From a bacterium (GTDB lineage: Bacteria; Sysuimicrobiota; Sysuimicrobiia; Sysuimicrobiales; Segetimicrobiaceae): a stretch of DNA of 64,000 nt. A program made the translations under genes and the position numbers. This document shows positions 36,272-45,703 of this stretch, piece after piece. The notes below the pieces were generated by a model that saw only the letters and a program-made list of their open reading frames with translations, ran no database searches and was not told where the DNA came from. Each line of letters opens with the position of its first letter. The stretch's first letter is position 1. The stretch lies in contig DATGHU010000007.1 in assembly GCA_035307765.1 (NCBI GenBank), forward strand, positions 1-64,000, in the 5' to 3' direction.

Positions 36272-37770
36272 CGGCTCATCCCGAGAATCGCGATCGTCGC
36301 AAGGTTGACGGCATCGACGAGGGGCCGCGGGTAGATGCCGATGACCACCATCAGTGCCGCCAGGGGGACCAGCGCCCAGCGCTCCCGGCCGTCCAGATCA
36401 GACAGACCCGCCCACCGCGGGTTCAAGGGGCCGAAGAAAATCCGATGGATCGTCCACAGGAAAAGGGCCACCGTGATCACCACCCCAACGAGCGCGATCA
36501 CGGTCAACGTCGGGTAGATCTGGAAGGCCCCCAAAAAGATCAGGAACTCGGCGACGAACCCCATCAACCCCGGGAGACCCAACGAACCGAGCATCATCAA
36601 AATCGTCACGCCCGTGTACACCGGCAGCGCCACCCCGAGCCCGCCGAAGTCGCCGACCCCCCGGGTATGCGTCCGGTAATCATAGATCACCCCCACGAGA
36701 AAGAACAACGCGCCGGTAATGATGCCGTGCGCCAGCATCTGCATCGTCGCGCCGTTGAGCGCCGTCGCCGCCGCCAGGTTCTGGCGGCCGGCGGCGGAAG
36801 CCGCCGCGGCGATCCCGAGCATCACATAGCCCATGTGGTTGACGCTCGAGTAGGCGACCAACTTCTTCAGATCGGTCTGGGCCATCGCCACCATCGCCCC
36901 GTAGACCACGCCGATCACGGCGAGGACGGCGACGATCCCCGCCTCCTGGGCGAACGCCTGGGGCAGAAGCGGGAGGGCGATGCGCACGAACCCATAGGTT
37001 CCCAGTTTCAGCAGGACGCCGGCGAGCAGCACGCTCCCAGCGGTGGGTGCCTCGACGTGCGCGTCCGGAAGCCAGGTGTGGAACGGGAACATCGGCACCT
37101 TGATCGCGAAGCTGAAGAAGAACCCCCAAAAGGCCACAATCGCGAGCGGCAGGTCTCGGCCCAACGGCTGCTGCTGGATCAACACGGGGATGTCGAAGGT
37201 CCGTGGGTTCGCGTGAAAGTACAGGATCAAGATCGCCAGCAGCATCGCCAGCGATCCCACCAGCGTGTACAAAAAGAACTTGATCGCCGCGTAGGTCCGC
37301 CGCGGTCCACCCCAGATGCCGATGATGAAGTACATCGGCACGAGGCTGACCTCCCAGAAGACGTAAAAAAGGAAGAAATCCAGTGCGAGGAACACCCCGA
37401 CCATACCGGTCTCGAGGAGCAGGAAGAGGATCATGTACTCCTTGGGGCGCAGGTCCACGCGCCAGGAGTAGATGACGCACAGCAGAGTGAGCAGCGTCGT
37501 CAGGATGACGAGCGGCAGGCTCAAGCCGTCCGCGCCCAGGTGGTAGGTGATGCCGACGGACGGAATCCACGTTCGGACCTCGACGAACTGCATCGCCCCG
37601 GCATGCGCGCGGTCGAAGGCGAGCCCGGCGCCCACCGACACACCGAACGTCAGCAGCGCCGTCGCCAGCGCCACCCCCCGGATAGCCCGGGGGTTGTCCC
37701 GGGACACACACATCAACAGGATCGCCCCGAGGACCGGCAGCCAGAGGATCACGCTGAGTACGGAACTCAC
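36268..37770 (-). CDS. nuoM: NADH-quinone oxidoreductase subunit M
   Basis: 500 residues. The start is the GTG overlapping the nuoL stop (GTGA), because the longer open frame lies within nuoL. Motifs include LGADGLSLPLVILTTLL, ETGMVGVFLALDFFLFYVFWE with the conserved Glu, FAIKVPMFPFHTWLPDAHVEAPTAGSV and KKLVAYSSVNHMGYV. Antiporter-like proton-channel subunit. Confidence 0.97.
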   Translation of the reverse strand: MSSVLSVILWLPVLGAILLMCVSRDNPRAIRGVALATALLTFGVSVGAGLAFDRAHAGAMQFVEVRTWIPSVGITYHLGADGLSLPLVILTTLLTLLCVIYSWRVDLRPKEYMILFLLLETGMVGVFLALDFFLFYVFWEVSLVPMYFIIGIWGGPRRTYAAIKFFLYTLVGSLAMLLAILILYFHANPRTFDIPVLIQQQPLGRDLPLAIVAFWGFFFSFAIKVPMFPFHTWLPDAHVEAPTAGSVLLAGVLLKLGTYGFVRIALPLLPQAFAQEAGIVAVLAVIGVVYGAMVAMAQTDLKKLVAYSSVNHMGYVMLGIAAAASAAGRQNLAAATALNGATMQMLAHGIITGALFFLVGVIYDYRTHTRGVGDFGGLGVALPVYTGVTILMMLGSLGLPGLMGFVAEFLIFLGAFQIYPTLTVIALVGVVITVALFLWTIHRIFFGPLNPRWAGLSDLDGRERWALVPLAALMVVIGIYPRPLVDAVNLATIAILGMSR

Positions 37771-39644
37771 CGGACCAACCTGACGAGCACGATGACGACC
37801 ACGCCGAGAAAGATCAGCAGGAGATAGTTTTCCTCGCGGCCGGTCTGCAGGGACCGCAGGAACCACCCGAACCGTCCCGCGAGCCAGCCCACGGCATTGA
37901 CGAGCCCGTCGACGACGTAGCGGTCGAAGGCGCCGGCAAGCCAGATCACCGCCCACCCGGCGCGGAGGAACACCCACCCGTAGAAATCATCGACGAAGTA
38001 CTTGCGCACGAGCAGCGTGTACAGCGGACCGAACCACCGCCGTAGGGCGGTGGACGGGACGATCCGCCAGCGGTAGATCGCGCCCGCCGCCAGCCAGCCG
38101 GCCGCCGCCACCAGCACCGAGAACAGGAGCAGCCCCGTGTTCGACGCGGGTTCCTCCACCCCCGGGAACCGCACGAACCGTCCGAACGGATGCTCGGCCA
38201 GGCCCAAGAAAATTGAGCAGACGGCGAGGATCACGAGGGGCACGGTCATCACCCGCGGGCTCTCGTGCGGATGCCCACCCCCGTGCGCCGTCCCCCCCGG
38301 GGCATCGTGGCCTCCCGCGGTGGCCGCCGCGCCGCGATAACTGCCGGCAAACGTGTACCACATCAACCGCCCCATGTAGAGCGCCGTGACGAACGCGCCG
38401 ATCGTCCCGATCAGCCAAAGCGCCTTGTTCTGCGTGTAGGCGGCGAGCAGGATCGCGTCCTTGCTGAAGAACCCCGAAAACGGAGGAATCCCGGTGAGTG
38501 CCAGCGTGGCGACGAGAAAGGTCCAAAAGGTGACCGGCATCGCCTTGGCCAGCCCGCCCATCTCCTTCATGTTATTGGTGGCGACGGCGTGAATGACGCT
38601 CCCGGCGCCCAGGAATAGGAGGGCCTTAAAGAAGGCGTGGGTGATCAAGTGAAACATCCCCGCCGAATACCCCAGCACCCCGAGGCCCATCATCATGTAG
38701 CCCAGCTGGCTGACCGTGGAGTAGGCGAGCACGCGCTTGATATCGTCCTCGACGACGCCCATCGTGGCCGCAAACAAGGCGGTGATCCCGCCGATCCACG
38801 CCACCACCCAGAGCGCGTTGTGCGCGGGGGAAAGGATGAACAGCGGGAAGGTGCGGGCCACCAGGTACACGCCGGCCGCCACCATCGTCGCCGCGTGGAT
38901 CAACGCGCTCACCGGGGTCGGCCCCTCCATCGCGTCCGGCAGCCACACGTGGAGAGGCACCTGCGCGGACTTGCCCACCGCGCCGCCGAATACCAAGATC
39001 GCGGCGGCGGTCAGCAAGGGGCCGCCGATCTGGCCGGCCTCGATGCCCTTGAACACCTCGGTAAAGTTCAGGGTGTGCGTGTGCAGGAATAGGATCAGGA
39101 TCCCGATCATCATCGAAAAATCGCCGACCCGGGTCGTGATAAACGCTTTGAGCGCCGCCCGCGCGGCGGAGGGGCGCTCGAACCAGAAACCGATCAGCAA
39201 GTAAGAGCACAACCCCACGAGCTCCCACCCGGCGTAGATGAAGAGAAAGTTGTCGGCGAGGACCAGGAAGAGCATCGAGAACTGGAAGAGCGACAGATAG
39301 GCGAAGAACCGCGAAAACCGTGGATCCCCGTGCATGTAGCCGACCGAGTAGATGGTGATCAGCGAGGCGACGACCCCCACCATCGCCGCCATGACGGCGC
39401 TGAGGGGATCGACGACGAACCCGACGGTCAGCGGGTGGTTGCCCAGGGTGACCCAGCGGTAGGTGAGGTCGGCCCGCGCTCCCATCCCCACCTCTCCCAG
39501 GAGCTGCAGGCCGCCCAGGCCCGCCAAGACGATGCCGGCGATGCTCACGAACGCCCCGCGGCCGGGCAACCGGTCGCCCCGCCAGATGATCAGGACGAAC
39601 GCCAGAAGCGGCATCAGGGGAATGAGCCAGACGTTCTGAGTCAT
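37767..39644 (-). CDS. nuoL: NADH-quinone oxidoreductase subunit L
   Basis: 625 residues. The end subunit of the membrane arm, with its long lateral helix. Visible motifs: ADNFLFIYAGWELVGLCSYLLIGFW, KSAQVPLHVWLPDAMEGPTPVSALIHAATMVAAGVYLVAR and KRVLAYSTVSQLGYMMMGLG. A His/Gly-rich loop (about 450-475) is an unusual insert. Ten bases after nuoK. Confidence 0.97.
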   Translation of the reverse strand: MTQNVWLIPLMPLLAFVLIIWRGDRLPGRGAFVSIAGIVLAGLGGLQLLGEVGMGARADLTYRWVTLGNHPLTVGFVVDPLSAVMAAMVGVVASLITIYSVGYMHGDPRFSRFFAYLSLFQFSMLFLVLADNFLFIYAGWELVGLCSYLLIGFWFERPSAARAALKAFITTRVGDFSMMIGILILFLHTHTLNFTEVFKGIEAGQIGGPLLTAAAILVFGGAVGKSAQVPLHVWLPDAMEGPTPVSALIHAATMVAAGVYLVARTFPLFILSPAHNALWVVAWIGGITALFAATMGVVEDDIKRVLAYSTVSQLGYMMMGLGVLGYSAGMFHLITHAFFKALLFLGAGSVIHAVATNNMKEMGGLAKAMPVTFWTFLVATLALTGIPPFSGFFSKDAILLAAYTQNKALWLIGTIGAFVTALYMGRLMWYTFAGSYRGAAATAGGHDAPGGTAHGGGHPHESPRVMTVPLVILAVCSIFLGLAEHPFGRFVRFPGVEEPASNTGLLLFSVLVAAAGWLAAGAIYRWRIVPSTALRRWFGPLYTLLVRKYFVDDFYGWVFLRAGWAVIWLAGAFDRYVVDGLVNAVGWLAGRFGWFLRSLQTGREENYLLLIFLGVVVIVLVRLVR

Positions 39645-39654
39645 CGGCGGCGGC

Positions 39655-39963
39655 TCACCATTTCATCAGGTTGATCTCATCGACATAAATCGTCTCCAGG
39701 CTCCGGTAGGCCGCGAGGATCAGCGAGAGCCCCACGGCCGCCTCGCAGGCGGCGAGCGTGATGACGATCAGCGCAAAGATCTGCCCCTGCATCGCGCCGG
39801 GGGCGCCGTACTTATTGAAGGCGACCAGGTTGATATTCGCCGCGTTGAGCATCAGTTCGATCCCCATCAGGATCGCGACGCCGTTGCGGCGGGTCAGGAC
39901 CGCATACAGCCCGAGGCAGAACACGAGCGCGCTCAGCACGAGGTAGTGGAGTGGAGTGAGCAT
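39655..39963 (-). CDS. nuoK: NADH-quinone oxidoreductase subunit K
   Basis: 102 residues from ATG at 39963; a GTG just before it overlaps the nuoJ stop. Three membrane helices with the conserved Glu residues in MGIELMLNAANINLVAF and ALIVITLAACEAAVGLSLILAAYR. Normal length. Confidence 0.96.
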   Translation of the reverse strand: MLTPLHYLVLSALVFCLGLYAVLTRRNGVAILMGIELMLNAANINLVAFNKYGAPGAMQGQIFALIVITLAACEAAVGLSLILAAYRSLETIYVDEINLMKW

Positions 39964-39965
39964 CA

Positions 39966-40460
39966 CTACTCCTCTTTCCGGGCGATGATGATCGCCCCAA
40001 CCAGCGACACGAGGAGGACGATCGACGTCCCCTCAAACACCAAGAGGTTGGGCCCAAGGAAGCTCTGCCCGATCGCCCCCGGGGTGTAGGCGGGCAACGC
40101 CCCCGCGGCCCGGCTCCAGGCGGTGTGCATCACCCCGGTGATCAACAGGGCCGCCATCAGCACGGCCACCACGACCCCGATCGGCCCCTGCTCGTTCCGC
40201 TGCCGGAGCCGCAGGCCGGTGCCCCCTTCGGTCAACATGATGACGAACAGGATGAGGACGGTGATCGCGCCGGCGTAGATCAGCACCTGAACCCCCGCGA
40301 GGAACTCGGCGTTGAGGAGGATGTAGATGCCGGTGACCCCGAGGAAGGCCGGGATCAGGGCGACCGCGCTGTGCACGATGTTGGGGCTCGCGACCACGAC
40401 CACGCCCGAAAGCAGGAGCACCGCGGCCAGCGCGTAGAACGCGATCACCTCGCCGGTCAT
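39966..40460 (-). CDS. nuoJ: NADH-quinone oxidoreductase subunit J
   Basis: 164 residues from the ATG that overlaps the nuoH stop (ATGA); the open frame further upstream lies inside nuoH. Five membrane helices with NIVHSAVALIPAFLGVTGIYILLNAEFLAGVQVLIYAGAITVLILFVIML, the invariant NuoJ region. No nuoI gene separates it from nuoH. Confidence 0.95.
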   Translation of the reverse strand: MTGEVIAFYALAAVLLLSGVVVVASPNIVHSAVALIPAFLGVTGIYILLNAEFLAGVQVLIYAGAITVLILFVIMLTEGGTGLRLRQRNEQGPIGVVVAVLMAALLITGVMHTAWSRAAGALPAYTPGAIGQSFLGPNLLVFEGTSIVLLVSLVGAIIIARKEE

Positions 40461-41437
40461 CGGTGGACCACCATCACGAAGAACGCGGTCACGACCAGGT
40501 TCAGCAGCGCCACCGGAATGAGAATCTTCCAGGAGAAATTGAGGAGTTGGTCGATCCGGAACCGCGGGTAGGTCCACCGGACCCACATGAAGACGAAGAT
40601 CAGCGCGTAGAGTTTGATGATGAACCACAGGACCGGCGGGAGCACAGGGCCGCGCCACCCCCCGAGGAACAGCGTCACCGCCATCGCGGCCATCGCGAAC
40701 ATCTCCCCGTACTCACCCAGTTGGAACAGGGCGAACCGCATGCCGGTGTATTCGGAGAAGTATCCGGCCACCAGTTCGCTCTCCGCCTCAACGAGATCGA
40801 ACGGCACCCGGTTCACCTCGGCGGTGGCCGCGATGATGAAAATCAGGAAGGTCACCGGCTGCTCGACCACGTACCACCAGTGCGCCTGAGCGTCGACGAT
40901 CTTGACCGTGGAGAGCGATCCCGCCAGCATGGCGATGGTGATCAACGCCAGCCCCATCGGGATCTCATAGCTCACCATCTGCGACGCCGACCGGAGCCCG
41001 CCGAGCAGCGCATACTTGTTGTTCGACCCCCACCCCGCCATCAGGATCCCCACCACGACCAGCGACGAGGTGGCGGCAAAGTACAAGACGCCGATGTTGA
41101 GATCCCGGAAGATCAGCGGTCCCCAGCGGGTGACCCCGAAGGGAATCACCACGTAGTCGAGGAGCGCCGCCAACGGCACCACGAGGACCGCGGTGGCGAA
41201 GATCATGGCGTCCGCATGCCGCGGGACGATGTGCTCCTTCTGCAGCAGCTTGATCGTGTCCGCGATGGTCTGCAGCAGGCCCTGCGGACCGACGTGCTTG
41301 GGGCCGAGCCGGCTTTGGATCCAACCGCTGATCTTCCGCTCCAGCAGGACGCCAAACATCGCGGCGATGATCGCGACCCCGGAAAAAATAAGGATCGTGC
41401 CGACAATGGCCCGCAGCAGTTCAACGTACCAAGGCAC
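40457..41437 (-). CDS. nuoH: NADH-quinone oxidoreductase subunit H
   Basis: 326 residues from a GTG with GGAGG 8 bases upstream; residues before it in the open frame are unlike the family. It links peripheral and membrane arms and forms the quinone tunnel: ERKISGWIQSRLGPKHVGPQGLLQTIADTIKLL, SNNKYALLGGLRSASQMVSYE and EVNRVPFDLVEAESELVAGYFSEYTG are diagnostic. Confidence 0.97.
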   Translation of the reverse strand: MPWYVELLRAIVGTILIFSGVAIIAAMFGVLLERKISGWIQSRLGPKHVGPQGLLQTIADTIKLLQKEHIVPRHADAMIFATAVLVVPLAALLDYVVIPFGVTRWGPLIFRDLNIGVLYFAATSSLVVVGILMAGWGSNNKYALLGGLRSASQMVSYEIPMGLALITIAMLAGSLSTVKIVDAQAHWWYVVEQPVTFLIFIIAATAEVNRVPFDLVEAESELVAGYFSEYTGMRFALFQLGEYGEMFAMAAMAVTLFLGGWRGPVLPPVLWFIIKLYALIFVFMWVRWTYPRFRIDQLLNFSWKILIPVALLNLVVTAFFVMVVHR

Positions 41438-41522
41438 CGGATCCGCCTCCGCTAGGACCGCATCGCCGACTGGCGCATCCCTGCCGAGCACCGCCCCCTG
41501 CTGGCTTCCGCACCCTCCATCG

Positions 41523-41879
41523 CTAGACCCACTCCAGCGCACCCCTGCGCCATGCGTAAATCAGGCCCAAGGTCAGAATCACGAGGAAGATCAGGATGTC
41601 GTAGAATGCGAGCGGGCCCTGGCCGCGCGAGACGACTGCCCACGGGTAGAGATAGATCACCTCGACGTCAAAGACCACGAAGACAAGCGAGAAGAGGTAA
41701 TAGCGGACGTTGAACTGGGACCAGGCCTGGCCGATGGTCGGCATGCCGGACTCGTAGGTCTCCAACTTCTGCGGATAGCTACTGCGCGGGCTGATCAGCC
41801 AAATGATCAGGAGGGGAAGCGACACCATCGCTGCGCCCACGATGGCGAACACGGCCACGTATCCCCAGTCGAGCAGCAT
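41523..41879 (-). CDS. nuoA: NADH-quinone oxidoreductase subunit A
   Basis: 118 residues. Three membrane helices with LETYESGMPTIGQAWSQFNVRYYLFSLVFVVFDVEVIYLYPWA, the quinone-site loop and conserved acidic helix. First gene of the operon. In most operons nuoB, C, D and others follow; here nuoH follows after 85 bases. Confidence 0.96.
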   Translation of the reverse strand: MLLDWGYVAVFAIVGAAMVSLPLLIIWLISPRSSYPQKLETYESGMPTIGQAWSQFNVRYYLFSLVFVVFDVEVIYLYPWAVVSRGQGPLAFYDILIFLVILTLGLIYAWRRGALEWV

Positions 41880-42091
41880 GCCCCTTCACCCCGCCCTCGT
41901 GCTGCGTTCCGCGCAGACCCCATCCCGAACCGGGGCACTCGTCTGCCGCCCTCCTCACCCCCGCCGGGCGAGCCGGGGAACGCCCCGGGGCGGCGGGAGG
42001 CCAACGACGCTCGGTCGCCTTCTGTGGAGGTCGGCGCACAGTGGACCTGATACAGCAGAACCCGTTTCCGACGGGCAAAAACGCGGATTTT

Positions 42092-42121
42092 ATCGTAGTA
42101 TTCTTTGCCGAAGGGTGTCAA
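42092..42121 (-). promoter_or_regulatory. sigma70-type promoter of the nuo operon
   Basis: TTGACA (42121-42116), 18-base spacer, TACGAT (42097-42092), with AAAAT directly after. It overlaps the end of yvcK by a few bases upstream. The transcript leader to nuoA would be about 200 bases and GC-rich. Confidence 0.6.
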
Positions 42122-42126
42122 GTTTC

Positions 42127-43491
42127 CTACAGCGCCGCGGCGGCCCGCCGCGCTTCCGGCGAGACCGTGGCCAACAGCTGCAGGAGCACCGTCGTGATCT
42201 TCCTGGGGTCGTGCCGCACCAACTCCTCTTCGCTGATCAGATCCTCCGAGACGGGACGCAGGCCGAGCGCGCGAATGGCGTCGACGTCCGGCTCAACCGG
42301 TTCGGCCCCCTGCTGGCTGTACCGGGCCAGCAGGGCTTGGTTGCGGGGACGCCGGGTGTTGACGAGGACGTAGTCAAAAATCCCCCGCCCACCCTGCTCC
42401 AGCAGCACCCGGGCGTGATCGGCGGCGCGAAACCCGCGCGTCTCCCCCTGCTGGGTCATCACGTTGCAGACGTACACCTTCAGGGCGCGCGCGCGCCGCA
42501 GGGCATCGACCACCCCGTCGACCAACAGGTTCGGGATCACGCTCGTGTACAGGCTCCCGGGCCCGAGCACGATGATGTCCGCCTCCGCGATGGCGTCGAG
42601 CACGTCCAGGAGCGGCCGCACCCGAGCGGGTTTGAGGAACACCCGCCGGATCGTCCCGCCGGCGCCGGTGATCGCGGACTCCCCTTCCACGATCGTCCCA
42701 TCGCTCATCTCGGCACAGAGGGTCACGTCCTCAAGCGTGGTCGGTAGAACCCGGCCACGGATCGCGAGGACCTTGCTGCATTCTTTGAGCGCCGTCTCGA
42801 GATCCCCGGTGACCTGCGACATGCTGGCGATAAAGAGGTTGCCGAAGCTGTGCCCGTCCAGGTCGCCGCCCTTGAACCGGTGCGTGAACAGCTGGGTGAG
42901 AAGGGGCTCGGCTTCCGCGAGCGCGACCAGGCAGTTGCGGATGTCCCCCGGGGGCAGGATCCCTTGCTCGCGGCGCAGCCGGCCCGAGGACCCGCCGTCG
43001 TCGAACACGGTGACGACGGCCGTGAGGTTCGTCGAAACTTTCTTCAAACCGCGCAGCAGCGTCCCGAGGCCCGTCCCCCCGCCGAGCACCACGATCCGCG
43101 GCCCCCGCTGCAGCTGGCGCTGCTGCATGATCATCCCCACCAAGCGCGGGTCCCCCCGCGGCAGGAAAACCCCGACCACGGCCCCGATCGTTTCGCGGAT
43201 CCCGTACACGATGATCCCGATCCCGAGCAGCAGCAGGACGGTCCCGATGACGATCGGGGAAATGACATGGCCCGTCACGATGTATGCCATGTCGATGGCG
43301 CGAATGACCGCGCGCTCCAGCACGTCGAGGAGCTTGAAGTTGACGATGAGCACCACCCCGACACTGACGAGAGAGATGCCGAAGGCCATCAGGGCGATCC
43401 AGCGTTTGATGCCGAGCCCAGGCTCCAGCCACCGAAGTGAGAGCCGCACCCGGTCCAGCCCCTGCCGGTTGCGCTTGCCGTTCAGGCTCAT
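42127..43491 (-). CDS. yvcK: YvcK/CofD-like protein with N-terminal membrane anchor
   Basis: 454 residues. Residues 130 onward are the gluconeogenesis factor/CofD-like fold: VVLGGGTGLGTLLRGLKK, TVFDDGGSSGRLRRE, LPPGDIRNCLVALA, GHSFGNLFIASM, LGPGSLYTSVIPNLLV and CNVMTQQGET. YvcK binds UDP-sugars and links carbon status to cell-wall synthesis in Gram-positives. Unlike the soluble Bacillus protein, this one begins with about 110 extra residues carrying two membrane helices (about 30-52 and 76-98). ATG overlaps the rapZ stop by 4 bases. Confidence 0.92.
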   Translation of the reverse strand: MSLNGKRNRQGLDRVRLSLRWLEPGLGIKRWIALMAFGISLVSVGVVLIVNFKLLDVLERAVIRAIDMAYIVTGHVISPIVIGTVLLLLGIGIIVYGIRETIGAVVGVFLPRGDPRLVGMIMQQRQLQRGPRIVVLGGGTGLGTLLRGLKKVSTNLTAVVTVFDDGGSSGRLRREQGILPPGDIRNCLVALAEAEPLLTQLFTHRFKGGDLDGHSFGNLFIASMSQVTGDLETALKECSKVLAIRGRVLPTTLEDVTLCAEMSDGTIVEGESAITGAGGTIRRVFLKPARVRPLLDVLDAIAEADIIVLGPGSLYTSVIPNLLVDGVVDALRRARALKVYVCNVMTQQGETRGFRAADHARVLLEQGGRGIFDYVLVNTRRPRNQALLARYSQQGAEPVEPDVDAIRALGLRPVSEDLISEEELVRHDPRKITTVLLQLLATVSPEARRAAAAL

Positions 43492-44381
43492 TCCTTCCTC
43501 ACGTCCCGGTGCTTGACCCGCACGACGTAGCCCGCTTCGCGCAAGAATCTGGCCAGTTCATCGCCGACGACCACCGATCGGTGCCGGCCCCCGGTGCATC
43601 CGATGGCCACCGTCAGGTGGCTCTTCCCTTCCGCCGTAAACTGCGGCAGGAGGTAGGAGAGCAGTTCGCGCAGCCTCCGCTGGAACTCCGCGGTCTGCGG
43701 CGCCCCCAGCACGAACTCGCGAATCTCCGCGCTGCTTCCCGGCAGCGCGCGCAGCGCCTCGACATAGTAGGGATTCGGCAGGAAGCGAACGTCGAAGAGC
43801 AGGTCGGAATCGAGGGGGATTCCGTACTTGTAGCCGAAGCTGATCACGGTCACCGTCAACGTCCGGCGGCCGTCGGTCCGCACGAACGAATCCGCCAGCT
43901 CCTGCTTGAGCTCCCTCGCCGTCAGCGTGCTGGTGTTGATGATCCGGTGCGCACGCTCCTTGAGCGGCTGCAGACGCCGGCGCTCGGCGCGGATGCCATC
44001 GAGCACGCTTCCCCCGAGCGGATGCTTGCGCCGGGTTTCCTCGTAGCGGCGGACCAGGATCTCATCCGAGGCGTCCAGGAACAGAATCTGAAAACGAATG
44101 CCGCTTTGGTCCAGGCTCTCCAGTGCCGCCCCCAGCTGGTCGAAAAACTCCCCCCCCCGGATGTCGCTCACCAACGCCACATGCCGGATGCGCCCCTGCG
44201 ATTCTTTGATCACCTCGGCGAACTTCGGGATGAGCGCGGGGGGCAGGTTGTCGACGCAGAAAAACCCCAAGTCCTCAAGCGAATGGGTGGCGAGCGACTT
44301 CCCCGCGCCGCTCAAGCCGGTCACGATGAGGAACTCCATCTCCTCACCGACCACACCCGCGACCGGCTGGCGGCTGGCCAT
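43488..44381 (-). CDS. rapZ: RNase adapter protein RapZ (YvcJ family)
   Basis: 297 residues. The ATG at 44381 shares a base with the yvlD stop (TGATG); an ATG 14 codons later also has a purine-rich stretch directly before it. Walker A GLSGAGKS (22-29), VDNLPPALI, FLDASDEIL and the C-terminal IGCTGGRHRSVV are diagnostic. RapZ-type proteins bind nucleotides and, in E. coli, direct RNase E to GlmZ; in Gram-positives the role is less clear. Coupled to yvcK, as in Bacillus. Confidence 0.94.
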   Translation of the reverse strand: MASRQPVAGVVGEEMEFLIVTGLSGAGKSLATHSLEDLGFFCVDNLPPALIPKFAEVIKESQGRIRHVALVSDIRGGEFFDQLGAALESLDQSGIRFQILFLDASDEILVRRYEETRRKHPLGGSVLDGIRAERRRLQPLKERAHRIINTSTLTARELKQELADSFVRTDGRRTLTVTVISFGYKYGIPLDSDLLFDVRFLPNPYYVEALRALPGSSAEIREFVLGAPQTAEFQRRLRELLSYLLPQFTAEGKSHLTVAIGCTGGRHRSVVVGDELARFLREAGYVVRVKHRDVRKE

Positions 44382-44719
44382 CAGTCCGCGACCAAGCGGC
44401 TGAGGACGGCGCTGATCACGCTGAGCACGACGGCGCCGAAGAGGGCCGCCCAAAAACTCGCCAGCTGCAGGCGGTGCGTCAGCCCGGCCACGAGGTAGAG
44501 CATCCCAGCGTTTATGACGAGCGTGAAGAGGCCGAGGGTCAAAATCGTCAGGGGCAGCGTCAGGATCAGCACCACCGGCCGGATCACCGCGTTGACGATC
44601 CCCAGCACCAGCGCCGCCACGACCGCGCCCCAGAAATCCGAAACCCGGACCCCGGGGACGATCAGCGTGGTCAGATAGAGGGCAATGGCATTAATGATCC
44701 ACCGAACGATCAATCCCAT
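44381..44719 (-). CDS. YvlD/phage holin family IV membrane protein
   Basis: 112 residues with four hydrophobic helices and the pattern FWGAVVAALVLGIVNAVIRPVVLILTLPLTILTLGLFTLVINAGML, typical of the small membrane family annotated as phage holin IV/YvlD. It is not a sign of phage. Its biochemical role is unknown. First gene of the yvlD-rapZ-yvcK unit. Confidence 0.87.
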   Translation of the reverse strand: MGLIVRWIINAIALYLTTLIVPGVRVSDFWGAVVAALVLGIVNAVIRPVVLILTLPLTILTLGLFTLVINAGMLYLVAGLTHRLQLASFWAALFGAVVLSVISAVLSRLVAD

Positions 44720-44733
44720 CGACTTGACTTTTG

Positions 44734-44739
44734 ATTATA
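44734..44739 (-). promoter_or_regulatory. -10 element close before yvlD
   Basis: A perfect TATAAT (44739-44734) lies 14 bases before the yvlD ATG. No good -35 is visible. Transcription from it would begin about 8 bases before the start codon, and no Shine-Dalgarno is present in that short space, so a near-leaderless mRNA is predicted. Confidence 0.45.
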
Positions 44740-44802
44740 TCAGGTTGGGTGGACCGGGGATACGCCGGGCGTCGACCGGCGGGGACTCGAGGAACGCTGC
44801 GC

Positions 44803-45702
44803 CTACCCGGAAGACCGACGGGGAGCCGGAGCGTCCTTCAGCCGTTCGCGCAGCAGCGCGGGGATCCCGCTGACCAGGGTCGCCACCGCCACCCCCGCCG
44901 CTTCGAGCGTGCGGATCTTGTGTTCGGCGGTCCCTTCGGTCCCCGAGATCACCGCCCCCGCGTGCCCCATCCGTTTGCCTTCGGGGGCGGTCCGGCCGGC
45001 GATGTAGGCGGCGACCGGCTTCTTGATGTGCGCGGCGATGTGCCGTGCGGCGTCTTCCTCCGCCGAGCCGCCGATCTCGCCGATGAGCACGATGGCATGC
45101 GTATCCGGATCGGCGTTGAAGAGTTGGAGGATATCTACATAACTCATCCCGACCACGGGATCGCCACCCAAGCCCACGGCCGTCGACTGGCCGAGCCCGG
45201 CGTGAGTGAGTCCGGCCACAACCTCGTAGGTAAGGGTCCCACTGCGCGACACGATTCCCACATGACCGGGGCTGAACAGGTGCGTAGGCATGATCCCCAC
45301 CCGGCACTGCCCGGGCGTCGTCACCCCAGGGCCGTTGGGGCCGAGCACGTTGACCGCTTGACGGCCCGCGTAGGCGACCGCCTCGATCGCGTCGTGAACC
45401 GGCATCCCCTCGGTGATGATGACCACGGGGTTGAGCCGGCAGGCGATCGCTTCCAGCGCCGCGTCGCGGGCGAACATGGGCGGCACAAAGATGACGCTGG
45501 CGTTGGCCCCGGTCGCGCGGACCGCCTCGTCCACGGTCTCGAACACCGGCACCTCGTGGACCTTCGTTCCGCCCTTTCCGGGGGTGACCCCGGCGACCAC
45601 GCGCGTTCTCGCTTCGAGCATCAGTCCCGTGTGGAACATCCCCTGGTAGCCGGTGATCCCCTGCACCAGCAGCCGTGTGTCGCGCCCCACCAGGATCGCC
45701 AA
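44803..45702 (-). CDS. sucD: succinyl-CoA ligase alpha subunit
   Basis: 299 residues from a TTG two bases after the sucC stop. CoA-binding [33 protein letters not shown], and phosphorylated His247 in GHAGAVISG are present. With SucC it makes ATP or GTP from succinyl-CoA in the TCA cycle. Last gene of the TCA operon. Confidence 0.96.
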   Translation of the reverse strand: MAILVGRDTRLLVQGITGYQGMFHTGLMLEARTRVVAGVTPGKGGTKVHEVPVFETVDEAVRATGANASVIFVPPMFARDAALEAIACRLNPVVIITEGMPVHDAIEAVAYAGRQAVNVLGPNGPGVTTPGQCRVGIMPTHLFSPGHVGIVSRSGTLTYEVVAGLTHAGLGQSTAVGLGGDPVVGMSYVDILQLFNADPDTHAIVLIGEIGGSAEEDAARHIAAHIKKPVAAYIAGRTAPEGKRMGHAGAVISGTEGTAEHKIRTLEAAGVAVATLVSGIPALLRERLKDAPAPRRSSG

Positions 45703-45703
45703 T

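Noticed and set aside
44381-44719. Prophage indicated by a holin-family protein
   Set aside because: The YvlD family is named after holins but occurs in core bacterial clusters; no phage genes are nearby.
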